64,000 nucleotides of DNA from Caballeronia humi (GCF_001544475.1 NZ_FCNW02000020.1:1-64000), one strand, 5' to 3'. Positions 1-8,829 are shown, counted from the stretch's first letter. Notes: generated by a model not told the origin, from the letters alone. Translations and numbers: made by a program.

Positions 1-77
1 TCGGGAGAGGCGTTCACATCGGCCGATGCGCCGATCGGCTGGACGTTGCCGGGGATATCGAGGGATTGGGTGTACAT
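1..77 (-). CDS. N-terminal 25 codons of an unidentified protein, cut by the window edge
   Basis: An ATG (complement of 75-77) is preceded on the minus strand by AAGGA at a normal distance, and the frame stays open to the window edge. The visible peptide begins MYTQSLDIPG and shows no signal peptide or recognisable motif. It is divergent from the hopanoid block, with about 450 bp between the two starts. I do not recognise the family from this fragment. Confidence 0.5.
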   Translation of the reverse strand, partial: MYTQSLDIPGNVQPIGASADVNASP

Positions 78-531
78 CCGATTTTCCTTGGTGCGCTGCG
101 GTGGACCGATTATAAACAAACCGTCCGGACGGTTAATTAATAGTTTGCTCGGTATTTACCCCAACAACCGGTGGTCATTGCGCTGACGAATTACAACCTC
201 AATCGTGAAGCTCCTAGCCTTGTTTGCTGGATTCTTCTTCGGCGTCGTACGGTCTGGCGGCGGGAATGTTGAGGCACACGGGAGGCGATATTGCAGTAAC
301 CCGAGCAGCCAACGCGTAGCGCGTACGGGCGCGACGCCACTGCTTAAGCATCTCTTAAGCAACTCTGATGCAGCCTTCGAGTTCGCAGCGCGGAGCACTC
401 CGCCTTGCATACGCATGACGATTACCCAATCGCCCAAGCGAAGGAGGCGCCGTGCCCGACAGCATTCCGACAGCCAGCCGATCGTTAAATCGTAAGCAAG
501 CGACGACGCATCCGGCGATGCGCGAACCCTC
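78..531. promoter_or_regulatory. Divergent intergenic region upstream of the hopanoid genes
   Basis: About 450 bp without a convincing gene. It must hold the promoters for the leftward partial gene and for hpnI. The part near 100-150 is AT-rich compared with its surroundings. The one clear element is the direct repeat at 343-359, listed separately. Confidence 0.45.
343..359 (+). promoter_or_regulatory. PmrA/QseB-type direct repeat upstream of hpnI
   Basis: CTTAAG at 343-348 recurs at 354-359, giving two perfect hexamers with an 11-bp pitch (CTTAAG-N5-CTTAAG). This is the geometry of a PmrA or QseB box, where an OmpR-family regulator dimer binds one face of the helix. It lies about 170 bp before the hpnI start. 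No good -10 element is obvious at the spacing seen in the related sites at 9398 and 15894, so control of hpnI is an inference. Confidence 0.5.
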
Positions 532-1746
532 GTGACGGCGCCGTCGCTGCCCCTCGCCGAGTGGATCCTGATCGCGCTCTGCTGTGTCGCGACGTGCCAC
601 GCAGCCGCTGCGGCGCTCGTGCGTTCGGGACTGCGCGGCGCAGGCGATCGAGACGACGCGCGCAACGTGCCGGTCACGGTGCTCAAACCACTCTGCGGTG
701 CGGAGCCGCGGCTCATGCAGAACCTCGAAACCTTCTGCATACAAACGCATCCGTCGTATCAACTTCTGTTCGGCGTGTCGTCGGCGAGCGATCCTGCGGT
801 GAAGGTCGTCGAGCGCTTGCGATGCATCTACCCGCATCTCGACATCGAACTCGTGATCGACGGCACGCGTCACGGCAGCAATCGCAAGGTCGGCAATCTG
901 ATCAATCTCGCGCGGCGTGCGCGGCACGACGTGCTCGTGATCGCCGATAGCGACATCGCCGTCGACCCCTGCTATGTCGCACGCGTGACGGCAGCCCTCG
1001 CCGAGCCTGGCGTCGGGATCGTGACGTGCCTCTATCGCGCACGCGCGCTCGGCGGCTTTTGGGCGCGTCTCGGCGCGCTCTTCATCGACGAATGGTTCGC
1101 GCCCTCCGTGCATATCGCGCACGCGGCAGGTTCGCGCTGTTTCGGCTTCGGCGCGACGCTCGCGCTCACGCGCAGGACGCTCGCGGCGACCGGCGGCTTC
1201 GAGGCGCTCTCCGACTGCCTCGCCGACGACTATCGCCTCGCCGAACGCGTGCGCGCGCTCGGCCTCGCGACGGTGCTCTCCGACGTCGTTGTCACCACCG
1301 ACGTCGCCGACCGTGGCTTTCTCTCGCTATGGCGCCGCGAGACGCGGTGGCTGCGCACGATCCGCTCGGTGAATCCGCTGGGCTTCGCGTTTCTGTTCAT
1401 CACGTTCACGTCGCCGTGGCTGATTGCGAGCGGCCTGCTCGGTTTCGGCATCGATGCAAGCGGCGGCAACATCGAGCATTCGTATGTCGATACCATCGTG
1501 GACCTGAGCACGTCGCTCGGCCTGAGCGCGCGGCTACTGCTGCACAGGCGCAGCGCGCGCGACTGGCGCAGCTTCTGGCGTGACCTGCCGCTCGTCCCTT
1601 TGCGCGACGCGCTGCTCTGGCTGCAATGGATCGCAGCCGCGTTCGGCAGCACCGTGTCGTGGCGCGGCGTGAGCGTGCCGGTCGATGGCGCGCGCGCCAT
1701 CCGCGAAGCCGTTGATCTCTCCGAAGCTGAATCCGATCCATCATGA
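532..1746 (+). CDS. hpnI: HpnI, hopanoid glycosyltransferase (GT2/GT21-like)
   Basis: Transfers N-acetylglucosamine to bacteriohopanetetrol, the first step of hopanoid side-chain decoration described in Burkholderia. The 404-residue protein has an N-terminal membrane segment (about 9-31), then a ceramide-glucosyltransferase-like domain. Its conserved acids are in DSD (139-141) and ADDYRL (231-236), and the RRETRW motif (268-273) matches the (Q/R)xxRW signature. Hydrophobic segments follow near the C-terminus. GTG at 532 is the first in-frame start, and its ribosome binding site is weak. The stop overlaps an ATG (ATGA at 1743-1746), and hpnJ, hpnK and hpnL follow in order, which makes the assignment firm. 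Confidence 0.9.
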   Translation: MTAPSLPLAEWILIALCCVATCHAAAAALVRSGLRGAGDRDDARNVPVTVLKPLCGAEPRLMQNLETFCIQTHPSYQLLFGVSSASDPAVKVVERLRCIYPHLDIELVIDGTRHGSNRKVGNLINLARRARHDVLVIADSDIAVDPCYVARVTAALAEPGVGIVTCLYRARALGGFWARLGALFIDEWFAPSVHIAHAAGSRCFGFGATLALTRRTLAATGGFEALSDCLADDYRLAERVRALGLATVLSDVVVTTDVADRGFLSLWRRETRWLRTIRSVNPLGFAFLFITFTSPWLIASGLLGFGIDASGGNIEHSYVDTIVDLSTSLGLSARLLLHRRSARDWRSFWRDLPLVPLRDALLWLQWIAAAFGSTVSWRGVSVPVDGARAIREAVDLSEAESDPS

Positions 1747-1760
1747 ATGAGGGTCTCGTC

Positions 1761-3182
1761 ATGAAGACGCTGTTCCTGCAGGTCCCGTCGTTCGACGGCT
1801 TCGACGGCGGCGCCGGCTCGCGCTATCAGGCGAAGCGCGAGATCCGCTCGTTCTGGTATCCGACCTGGCTTGCGCAGCCCGCCGCGCTCGTGCCCGGCAG
1901 CCGCGTGCTCGACGCACCCGCCGACGGCCTTCATGCCGAGGAAACGCTCGCGATCGCCGCGCAATACGAGCTCGTCATCATTCATACGAGCACGCCGTCG
2001 TTTCCGTCCGACGCACACTTCGCCGGGCGGCTGAAGGCGTTGAATCCCGCCGTGCGGGTCGGCATGGTCGGTGCGAAGGTGGCAGTCGATCCGCACAATT
2101 CGCTTGCCGCCTCCGACGCGCTCGATTTCGTCTGCCGCGAGGAATTCGACTTCACCTGCAAGGAGATCGCCGAGGGCAAGCCGTTCAGCGAGATTCGCGG
2201 ACTCAGCTATCGCCTGCCGGACGGGTCGATCGAACACAACGAGGCGCGCCCGATCCTCGAAGACATGGACGCGCTGCCGTTCGTCGCGCCCGTCTACAAG
2301 CGCGATCTCAAGATCGGCAACTACTTCATTGGCTATCTGAAGCATCCGTACGTGTCGATTTACACCGGACGCGGCTGCCGCTCGCGCTGCACGTTCTGCC
2401 TGTGGCCGCAGACGGTCGGCGGGCATCGCTATCGCGTGAGGTCGGTTGCGAACGTGCTCGCCGAAGTAAAGTGGATTCGCGACAACCTGCCCGACGTGAA
2501 GGAGGTCATGTTCGACGACGACACCTTCACCGACTTCCGTCCGCGCGTGGAGGCGATCGCGCGCGGCCTGGGCGAACTCGGCGTGACGTGGTCGTGCAAC
2601 GCGAAGGCGAACGTCCCGTATTCGACGCTGAAGATCATGAAGGACAACGGCCTGCGGCTCCTGCTCGTCGGCTACGAATCGGGCGACGACCAGATTCTCA
2701 TCAACATCAAGAAGGGCCTTCGCACCGACATCGCGCGCCGTTTCAGCGACGATTGCCGCCAGCTCGGCATCAAGATTCACGGTACGTTCATCCTCGGCTT
2801 GCCCGGTGAGACGAAGGAGACGATCGAGAAGACCATCGAGTACGCGAAGGAGATCAATCCGCACACGATCCAGGTGTCGCTCGCAGCGCCCTATCCCGGA
2901 ACCACGCTCTACCAACAGGCGGTCGAAAACGGCTGGCTGGAAGAGAACAAGGTGATTCATCTCGTCAGCAAGGAAGGCGTGCAACTGGCGGCGATCGGCT
3001 ACCCGCATCTTTCGCGCGAGGAGATCTATCACCAGCTCGAAACCTTTTACAAGCGCTTCTATTTCAGGCCGTCGAAAATCTGGGAGATCGTGCGCGAGAT
3101 GCTCGTGAGCTGGGAGATGACCAGGCGGCGGCTGCGCGAAGGCGTCGAATTCTTTCGCTTTCTGCGTACGCACGAGGCTTGA
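1761..3182 (+). CDS. hpnJ: HpnJ, hopanoid biosynthesis radical SAM protein
   Basis: Radical SAM enzyme that converts the glucosamine head group of bacteriohopanetetrol toward the cyclitol ether. With the start at 1761 it has 473 residues: a B12-binding-like N-terminal domain (about 1-150), then a radical SAM core with CxxxCxxC at C206, C210 and C213 (GRGCRSRCTFC). The ATG at 1743 overlaps the hpnI stop and would add six residues. I prefer 1761 because GAGGG lies upstream and the protein then begins MKTLFLQ, as I recall for the family. It is translationally coupled to hpnI and followed almost at once by hpnK. Confidence 0.9.
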   Translation: MKTLFLQVPSFDGFDGGAGSRYQAKREIRSFWYPTWLAQPAALVPGSRVLDAPADGLHAEETLAIAAQYELVIIHTSTPSFPSDAHFAGRLKALNPAVRVGMVGAKVAVDPHNSLAASDALDFVCREEFDFTCKEIAEGKPFSEIRGLSYRLPDGSIEHNEARPILEDMDALPFVAPVYKRDLKIGNYFIGYLKHPYVSIYTGRGCRSRCTFCLWPQTVGGHRYRVRSVANVLAEVKWIRDNLPDVKEVMFDDDTFTDFRPRVEAIARGLGELGVTWSCNAKANVPYSTLKIMKDNGLRLLLVGYESGDDQILINIKKGLRTDIARRFSDDCRQLGIKIHGTFILGLPGETKETIEKTIEYAKEINPHTIQVSLAAPYPGTTLYQQAVENGWLEENKVIHLVSKEGVQLAAIGYPHLSREEIYHQLETFYKRFYFRPSKIWEIVREMLVSWEMTRRRLREGVEFFRFLRTHEA

Positions 3183-3184
3183 GC

Positions 3185-4027
3185 ATGCGCGGCGTGATCG
3201 TCACCGCCGACGACTTCGGCCTGCACGCGCGCGTGAACGAAGCCGTGGTGCTCGCGCATTGCGACGGCGTGCTCAGCGCGGCGAGTCTGATGGTAGGCGC
3301 GCCCGCGGCGCCGGGCGCGATCGCTTGCGCGCGCGAGTTGCCGACGCTCGCCGTCGGGCTCCATCTGGTTCTCGCCGACGGCTACTCGGTGCTGCCGCAT
3401 TCCGCGATCCCCGATCTCGTCGACCGCGAGGGCCGCTTCACATCCTCGATGACGTTCGAAGGCCTGCGCTTCTTCTGCCTGCCGCACGTGCGTGCGCAAG
3501 CCGCCGCCGAAATCCGCGCGCAGTTCGAGGCTTACGCCGCGAGCGGACTCGCGCTCGATCACGTCAACACGCACAAGCATTTTCATCTGCACCCGACGGT
3601 GCTCGCGCTGATTCTCGACATCGGACTCGACTTTGGCCTGCGCGCGATGAGGCTGCCGAACGAGATGCACGGCTCGATCATGCTGCGCCCGTGGATCGCG
3701 CTCGCGAAGGGGCGCATCGACCGCGCTGGCATCGATCGCAACGATTACGTCGCCGGTCTCGCGCTGACCGGCAGGATGGACGAAGCCGCGTTCCTCGACG
3801 TGCTCCGCCGCCCGCCGCGCGGCGTGCTGGAGATCTACTGCCATCCCGCGAGCGTGGGCACGGGTTCGATCACGCCGGCGATGCACGGCTACCGGCACGC
3901 CGACGAACTCGCCGCGCTGCGCTCGCCCGCGGTGGCGGCCGCGCTCGCGTCGAGCGGCGCGATGCTGGGCGGCTTCGCCGCGGTCTTCGGGCAGGCCGCA
4001 CGGGGCGAAGCGCGGATGTCGGCGTGA
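3185..4027 (+). CDS. hpnK: HpnK, ChbG/HpnK-family hopanoid deacetylase
   Basis: Removes the acetyl group from N-acetylglucosaminyl bacteriohopanetetrol to give the free amine. The 280-residue protein starts with the family's metal-binding TADDFG motif (about 7-12) and has a second histidine motif, HKHFHLHP (130-137). I chose ATG 3185 rather than the in-frame TTG at 3179, since the protein then opens MRGVIVTADDFG. Only two bases separate it from the hpnJ stop, and its own stop overlaps the hpnL ATG. The tight packing implies one transcript. Confidence 0.9.
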   Translation: MRGVIVTADDFGLHARVNEAVVLAHCDGVLSAASLMVGAPAAPGAIACARELPTLAVGLHLVLADGYSVLPHSAIPDLVDREGRFTSSMTFEGLRFFCLPHVRAQAAAEIRAQFEAYAASGLALDHVNTHKHFHLHPTVLALILDIGLDFGLRAMRLPNEMHGSIMLRPWIALAKGRIDRAGIDRNDYVAGLALTGRMDEAAFLDVLRRPPRGVLEIYCHPASVGTGSITPAMHGYRHADELAALRSPAVAAALASSGAMLGGFAAVFGQAARGEARMSA

Positions 4028-5010
4028 TGCGACGCCTCTACATCCTGCGCTGGCCCGCGACGATCGCGCTGCTCGCGTACGTCGTGCTGCACAACGGCAT
4101 CGGCGATGCGTGGCGTCTGGTCGAGCGCGCCGGTCCGCTGCTGCTGTGGCTCGTTCCGCTGCACGCGCTGCCGCTCCTGCTCGACGCGCGCGCCTGGCAT
4201 CTGCTGCTCGCCCGCCGCATCGCGCTCTGCACGCTGTGGTGGATCGCCGCCGTGCGTGAGGCCGTGAGCCGCCTGTTACCGGTGTTAGGCATAGGCGGAG
4301 AACTGGTTGGTATTCGGCTCGCGGGGCGCTATCTGCGCGATACGGGTTATGTGAGCGCGTCGGTGGTTGTCGAGGTGCTGGTGACGATCGCAGTGCAATA
4401 CGCGCTCGCGATGCTCGGGTTAGTGCTCCTCTTTCTTGATAGCGCGAACGCGGACGTGGCGCGCGCGGTCGGCATCGCGCTATTGCTCTCGCTACCGCTG
4501 CCCGTCGTATTGTTCGCGCTGTTGCGCCGCGGCGGAATCTTTCAGAGGCTCGGGCGAATCGCGAAACGGTTCGTGCCGCGCATCGACGGCCGCGCGCTCG
4601 ATGCACGGATCCGCGCGCTGCTCGGCCAGCCGCGTTTGCTTGCAGCTGCTTTCGCGTGGCAATTGGCCGGCTACCTGCTGGGCTCGGCGGAAATCTACTT
4701 CGCGCTCGCGCTGCTCGGGCATCCTGCCGGCATCGGTGCGTCGATCGCCATCGAGGCGCTCACGCAGGCCGTGCGCCAGGCCGTGTTCATCGCGCCGGCG
4801 GGCATCGGCGTGCAGGAGGTCACCATGGTCGCGCTGGCGGGCGCATTCGGCATCGATCGCGACGCCGCGCTGTCGCTCGCTCTCGTGCGGCGCATGCGCG
4901 AACTCGCCTGGGGCACGATCGCGATCGTGCTCTGGCAGACAGTCGAATCGTTGCCCACGCAGAAGAACGTGGACGAGCGCACGGCGACCGGGCGGCGCAC
5001 GCAGCAATAA
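4027..5010 (+). CDS. hpnL: HpnL, hopanoid-associated flippase-like membrane protein
   Basis: Integral membrane protein of 327 residues with several hydrophobic spans, related to the lysylphosphatidylglycerol-synthase transmembrane (flippase-like) domain. HpnL-family proteins sit with hopanoid genes and are thought to help place hopanoids in the membrane. The motif FIAPAGIGVQEV and the repeated Ala/Leu-rich spans are typical of that fold. The ATG overlaps the hpnK stop (TGATG). The same frame is open far upstream inside hpnK, but that extension is arginine-rich shadow sequence and not part of the protein. It is the last gene of the block. Confidence 0.85.
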   Translation: MRRLYILRWPATIALLAYVVLHNGIGDAWRLVERAGPLLLWLVPLHALPLLLDARAWHLLLARRIALCTLWWIAAVREAVSRLLPVLGIGGELVGIRLAGRYLRDTGYVSASVVVEVLVTIAVQYALAMLGLVLLFLDSANADVARAVGIALLLSLPLPVVLFALLRRGGIFQRLGRIAKRFVPRIDGRALDARIRALLGQPRLLAAAFAWQLAGYLLGSAEIYFALALLGHPAGIGASIAIEALTQAVRQAVFIAPAGIGVQEVTMVALAGAFGIDRDAALSLALVRRMRELAWGTIAIVLWQTVESLPTQKNVDERTATGRRTQQ

Positions 5011-5063
5011 TCGAACGTCCCTCAGCAGCGTTCCAGCGAATCCCATACGTGGACATGCAAATA

Positions 5064-5100
5064 ACGCGAATCGACGCAAGCGTCGTGAATCGATTCGCGT
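5064..5100. terminator. Hairpin between convergent hpnL and the phosphodiesterase gene
   Basis: An 11-base arm, ACGCGAATCGA, pairs with TCGATTCGCGT across an inner hairpin CGACGC-AA-GCGTCG. The structure sits in the 117-bp gap between two converging genes, where a bidirectional terminator is expected. No strong T-run follows on either strand, so a purely intrinsic terminator is uncertain. Confidence 0.55.
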
Positions 5101-5127
5101 CACTCATAATGGCCGGCGTTCGAAAGA

Positions 5128-6765
5128 CTAAAACCCCAGCCCCGGCAGCACCTGCGTACCCTCAGCCGCCACCGACTGCAACAACGCCGGATCCAGCTTC
5201 AGCGACTTGAGAATCGTCGGTGCGACCTGCGTGGTGCTGACCGTCGTCGCATTCGTCGCGGCCTGCAGTCCCGGGAAGGCCACGAGCAGGCCGAGATGGC
5301 TGTCGTCCGGCGCATTGCCGCCGTGCTCCGCGTCCTTCGACTTGCTGCTCGTATAGATAACGCCCGGGTTCGGCTGCACGATGATGTCGGGTGCGCGGCC
5401 CTGTGCCGGGTCGCCGAACTTCGCGGCGAGCGCCGCGCCTGAAAGAATCGACGCCTGCGGCCCGTCCGCGCAGATGCCCGTCGCGCTGCACGCGAGGTTG
5501 GCTTGCAAGGTCGCGACCGCACTGGCCGTCTGCGATTGATCGCGCAGCCAGATGAGGCCGACGTCGTCATCCTGCACGACACCTGTGCCGGACAGTCCGG
5601 TTCCGTCGTTGAGCTTGCCGGTCTTCGTGGCCGCCTGTCCGAAGTTGCCTTGCGCGTTCAGATAGTTGTTCGCCTGCAGGAGCGCCGACAGCGTGTCGCC
5701 GTTCTTGACGAGCTTCGTGTGATCGGACGGCGACTGGCCGTGCTTGGACGTCACGATCACGACCGTCGACGAAAACAGGTTCTTCGCCTTCAGTTCGGCC
5801 ACCATCTTGCCGATCGCGCCGTCGGCGTAGGCGATGGCTGCGGCGACCTGCGGGCCGGGCGTGAACTGCGCGTCCGTGTACCCGCCTCCTTTGGCGTTGG
5901 GCGCCTTTTGCGCCACGCTCAGCGTCTGGAAATTGGTCCCGAACACGGTCGGTACGCCGACGCTCGCTTTGCCGGTCGAATCGTTTCCGTCGATCTGATT
6001 GATGATCGCCTGCACGTGGAAGTTGTCGAAGGTTTCCGTGTGGGTGTAGACGTCGGTGTAGTCGGTGCCGGTCGCGGCATCGGTGGAGTTGATCTCGGTG
6101 CGCGCGAGATCATCGACGCCCTTGCCCGACGGACCGTTGACCCAGTCATAGCCCCACGCGTGCTTGTCGGCCCACGCGGTGCGCGCGGTCGCCATCTGCT
6201 GCTTGACGACCTCGAACACTGTATTCGTCTTCAGATAGTTATGCGGATACACCGGCGTGCAGGCGCCGTTCACTTTTGCATTGGGGATTGCCTGCGGATT
6301 AAAAGCGCCTCCGCCGTCGAGATGCGTGAGGTCGCCGCCATTCATCGCGTCGATGCCCGTGGTTTCGTCAAACACGACGTTCCAACCCTGCGTGCCTGTG
6401 CATTGCGTATCGCTAGGTGCGTACAGCGTGCGGTCGTAGGAGACGTCGTAGAAAAGCCCCGCAGACTTGGGCGAACCGCCCGTCACAAGCGCGGCCAGTC
6501 CGGGAAACGAATCCGACAGGCCCGGCGTGAACGCGTTCGAATACGTGACGCCGTTGTTCGCCAGTGTCGCGATGCTCGGACACGTCTTCGCGGCGATGCA
6601 ATTGGCGAGATCCTGTTGATGCAGGCCGTCGATGCTGACGAGGAGGACGTGTTGCGCGCCCGCGATTGCGTTGGTCGGCGAGTTGTCGTCGGACCCTCCG
6701 CATGCTGCGAGCGCGAGCGAGGCGCCAAGCGTCGCGACGATTCCAGCCTTCAGGCGAACGTTCAC
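5128..6765 (-). CDS. Lipoprotein of the alkaline-phosphatase / nucleotide pyrophosphatase fold
   Basis: The 545-residue protein has a signal peptide with lipobox LALAAC, so it should be a lipid-anchored exported protein. Fold motifs are visible: LLVSIDGLH (first metal ligand region), SDSFPGLAAL (nucleophile region), VTSKHGQSP and EHGGNAPDDSHLG near the C-terminus (later metal ligands). It probably hydrolyses a phosphodiester or phosphomonoester outside the cytoplasm; the substrate cannot be read from sequence. It stands alone, converging on hpnL. The lysine in SKHG, where many relatives have SDHG, is worth noting but occurs in some members. Confidence 0.8.
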   Translation of the reverse strand: MNVRLKAGIVATLGASLALAACGGSDDNSPTNAIAGAQHVLLVSIDGLHQQDLANCIAAKTCPSIATLANNGVTYSNAFTPGLSDSFPGLAALVTGGSPKSAGLFYDVSYDRTLYAPSDTQCTGTQGWNVVFDETTGIDAMNGGDLTHLDGGGAFNPQAIPNAKVNGACTPVYPHNYLKTNTVFEVVKQQMATARTAWADKHAWGYDWVNGPSGKGVDDLARTEINSTDAATGTDYTDVYTHTETFDNFHVQAIINQIDGNDSTGKASVGVPTVFGTNFQTLSVAQKAPNAKGGGYTDAQFTPGPQVAAAIAYADGAIGKMVAELKAKNLFSSTVVIVTSKHGQSPSDHTKLVKNGDTLSALLQANNYLNAQGNFGQAATKTGKLNDGTGLSGTGVVQDDDVGLIWLRDQSQTASAVATLQANLACSATGICADGPQASILSGAALAAKFGDPAQGRAPDIIVQPNPGVIYTSSKSKDAEHGGNAPDDSHLGLLVAFPGLQAATNATTVSTTQVAPTILKSLKLDPALLQSVAAEGTQVLPGLGF

Positions 6766-6862
6766 TATCGATCTCCAGACTATGCGTGTTGTACGGACGA
6801 TCAGTCTGGAGCGGCTGCGAGTCGTGAGTATTACGTGGATATTGCCGGTGCTTTCGCGCCAG

Positions 6863-7140
6863 TTACGGTGGATTTACGGATCGCTGATCAAGAAAGGTGC
6901 TGCTGTCTCTCGACCGCGCGGTATTGCATCCGCGTTCGACATCGTCGAAGCGCACCGCCATGTGGTGCATCCCGGCGACGGCGCCGATGAGACTGAAGCC
7001 CAGTCCGTTGCCCGAAGTGTGACGGCTCGCCTCTCCGCGATGAAAGCGTCTCAGCGCCGCCTCGCGCACCTCGTGAGCGATGGCCCGGGCCGTCATCGGC
7101 GACACGTACGCTGACGCCGATTTCCCGCAATCCAAAAAAT
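6863..7140 (-). pseudogene. Remnant of a sensor histidine kinase ATPase domain
   Basis: Only the C-terminal ATP-binding part of a histidine kinase is left. The G1 box, VRVADDGPG, reads in one frame. One extra base (near 7080) then shifts into a second frame that carries HRGEASRHTSGNGLGFSL, the G2 box. The frame ends at 6863, past the usual C-terminus. The sensor and dimerisation domains are missing, because the iron permease promoter begins just upstream. Similar wording to intact EnvZ-class kinases makes the identification firm despite the break. Confidence 0.75.
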
Positions 7141-7144
7141 CCTG

Positions 7145-7209
7145 GTAGTTATTGAGAACCAATCCTATTCTTATCGACAACCCGTTTTTAACCATTCTGG
7201 AGCTTTTGC
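7145..7209 (+). promoter_or_regulatory. Promoter region of the FTR1 permease gene
   Basis: An AT-rich stretch directly upstream of the permease, with GGAG as ribosome binding site. The sequence around 7152-7176 loosely resembles a Fur box, but my hand alignment to the 19-bp consensus gives only about ten matches, so iron control is only a suggestion. Confidence 0.3.
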
Positions 7210-8049
7210 ATGCTGTCGACCGCCATCATCGTGTTTCGCGAAGTGCTCGAAGCCGCGCTCGTCATTTCCATCGTGATGGCCGCTACAAAGGGCGTCGCGC
7301 GACGCGGCTTCTGGGTGTCGTGCGGATTGATTGCGGGCATCGTCGGCGCCGCGCTCGTCGCCGTATTCGCTGAAACGATCGGCTCGCTCGCGGCGGGCAT
7401 GGGGCAGGAGATGTTCAACGCGGCCATCATGTTCCTCGCCGTCGCGATGCTCACCTGGCACAGCGTCTGGATGAGCAAGCACGGGCGGGAAATGGCGCAG
7501 CAGTTGAGCGCGGTGGGAAAAGCGGTCGCGAGCGGTGCCAAGCCGTTGACGGGACTCGCCATTGTCGTAGCCGTCGCCGTGTTGCGGGAAGGCTCGGAGA
7601 CCGTGCTGTTTCTCTACGGCATCGCCGCGGGCGATCCGGGACAGACCTCGCAGATGGCGCTCGGCGGCGCAATCGGTGTGCTGGGCGGCGTCGGGCTCGG
7701 CGCCTGCATGTATTTCGGCCTGTTGCAGATTCCCGTCAAGCGCCTTTTCAGCGTGACGAACTGGCTGATCATGCTGCTTTCCGCCGGGATGGCGAGCCAG
7801 TGTGCCGGTTATCTGCTGTCGGCCGGACTCGTGCCGGCGTTGGGCGAGCAGGTCTGGGACACCTCGTGGCTGCTCGATGAAACCAGTATCGTCGGGAAGA
7901 TGCTGCATACGCTGATCGGCTATACGGCGCGTCCGGCCGGCATCCAGATCATTGTCTACGTGGCGACGTTGCTGGGCACGATCGCGTTGAATCGCTGGGT
8001 CGGGCAGTCCGCACAGACCTCCACGCAGCCGAGGCCCACAGCACGATAA
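7210..8049 (+). CDS. FTR1-family iron permease
   Basis: Inner-membrane permease of 279 residues that probably imports iron. The two family motifs with iron-binding glutamates are present: REVLE (10-14) and REGSE (126-130), each inside a membrane span, and about seven hydrophobic segments alternate with short loops. Bacterial relatives usually work with a periplasmic iron-binding protein or a multicopper oxidase. None lies beside it here, so partners would be elsewhere, or it acts alone. It is flanked by the kinase remnant and by a convergent small gene. Confidence 0.85.
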   Translation: MLSTAIIVFREVLEAALVISIVMAATKGVARRGFWVSCGLIAGIVGAALVAVFAETIGSLAAGMGQEMFNAAIMFLAVAMLTWHSVWMSKHGREMAQQLSAVGKAVASGAKPLTGLAIVVAVAVLREGSETVLFLYGIAAGDPGQTSQMALGGAIGVLGGVGLGACMYFGLLQIPVKRLFSVTNWLIMLLSAGMASQCAGYLLSAGLVPALGEQVWDTSWLLDETSIVGKMLHTLIGYTARPAGIQIIVYVATLLGTIALNRWVGQSAQTSTQPRPTAR

Positions 8050-8108
8050 AGGGGCCGAAACTCGCGTGAAGCACGCTATCTCGCTGCTTCTCTCGGTGCC
8101 CGAAGCGT

Positions 8109-8417
8109 TCAACGCACGGACGCCAACCGAATTCGCGCCGCGCACTGTTCAAAGGTCGCGGCGAGTTCGAGAAGCGCGGCCCCGTCAACTCCCGACATCA
8201 GAATGCAATCGTCAACGAGCGCCGACAAAGCCACGAGTTGCTGGTCCACTGCGTAGCGGCTTCCATCAGGCCGATGATTCCAGAGCCGATGTGACGATGG
8301 CGGATTCGGCTGCGGCAAGTAGGTAGCGACACAGGCCGGTTCCGCGCCCATCGGAGGCAACAACTCTATTTCGATGGGTTCGAGCAAGCCGCCATTGATC
8401 TCAGCAGTGATCGTCAT
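8109..8417 (-). CDS. Small hypothetical protein
   Basis: 102 residues starting MTITAEING. The ATG at 8417 has AAGGTG at a good distance, which I prefer to an upstream in-frame ATG. No signal peptide, membrane span or known motif is visible; the middle is proline-rich (VATYLPQPNPP). A CTAAG direct repeat on the correct strand lies about 45-60 bp upstream, which supports this being an expressed gene. Function unknown. Confidence 0.55.
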   Translation of the reverse strand: MTITAEINGGLLEPIEIELLPPMGAEPACVATYLPQPNPPSSHRLWNHRPDGSRYAVDQQLVALSALVDDCILMSGVDGAALLELAATFEQCAARIRLASVR

Positions 8418-8461
8418 AAGGCACCTTGGCTGTGTGAAAACCACCATCCTTTGGCAAAAGG

Positions 8462-8477
8462 CTTAGGCCATCCTTAG
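8462..8477 (-). promoter_or_regulatory. CTAAG direct repeat with 11-bp pitch upstream of the 8109-8417 gene
   Basis: Read on the minus strand, CTAAG occurs twice, 11 bp apart (complements of 8473-8477 and 8462-8466). It has the same orientation and geometry as the sites at 8846, 9398 and 15894. The -10 at the expected distance is weak here. Confidence 0.5.
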
Positions 8478-8547
8478 ATGACCTCAAACAGCCGCTGCCT
8501 GCCTTGACGCGGACGTTCTCAACATTTCGTCGCTCGATCTGATTCGC

Positions 8548-8778
8548 CTAGGACCGCTGCCAGTCAAAACCCTCCGACAGGACGGCCCGCTGCTCACGAG
8601 ACAACGGCGCAAAGTCGACGTTGAAAGTCGATGCGAAGCCATTCTTCAACGGTAACGCAGAAGCCCACTCGGCGACATTCGGGCCACCCGGATAGAAACA
8701 GACCGCTTCCGCCATGACGATCAAGCCGATGACACTATTGAGAATAAACGTAACGCGAGCCGTGGATTGACGGGACAT
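8548..8778 (-). CDS. Small membrane-anchored hypothetical protein
   Basis: 76 residues beginning MSRQSTARV. The start at 8778 is supported by GGAG upstream. A hydrophobic segment (about 9-28) suggests a single span or an uncleaved signal; the remainder contains a phenylalanine-rich patch and no known domain. A direct-repeat box and a well-placed -10 (complement of 8830-8835) lie upstream, so it looks like a regulated unit. The frame is open further upstream, but that part has no ribosome binding site. Function unknown. Confidence 0.55.
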   Translation of the reverse strand: MSRQSTARVTFILNSVIGLIVMAEAVCFYPGGPNVAEWASALPLKNGFASTFNVDFAPLSREQRAVLSEGFDWQRS

Positions 8779-8829
8779 GCTCGTTCTCCATGTGAGTGCG
8801 GCAAACGAAATTGCAGCCGCCTGGTACAA

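Noticed and set aside
1230-3173. A 647-codon minus-strand frame opposite hpnI and hpnJ
   Set aside because: Arg/Ala/Glu/Asp-rich composition typical of shadow frames in GC-rich genes; hpnI and hpnJ have clear motifs.
3259-4026. An in-frame upstream extension of HpnL
   Set aside because: It would overlap all of hpnK and is arginine-rich; the ATG overlapping the hpnK stop is the natural start.
7152-7176. Fur box for the FTR1 gene
   Set aside because: Only about half the consensus positions match; kept only as a weak remark under the promoter entry.
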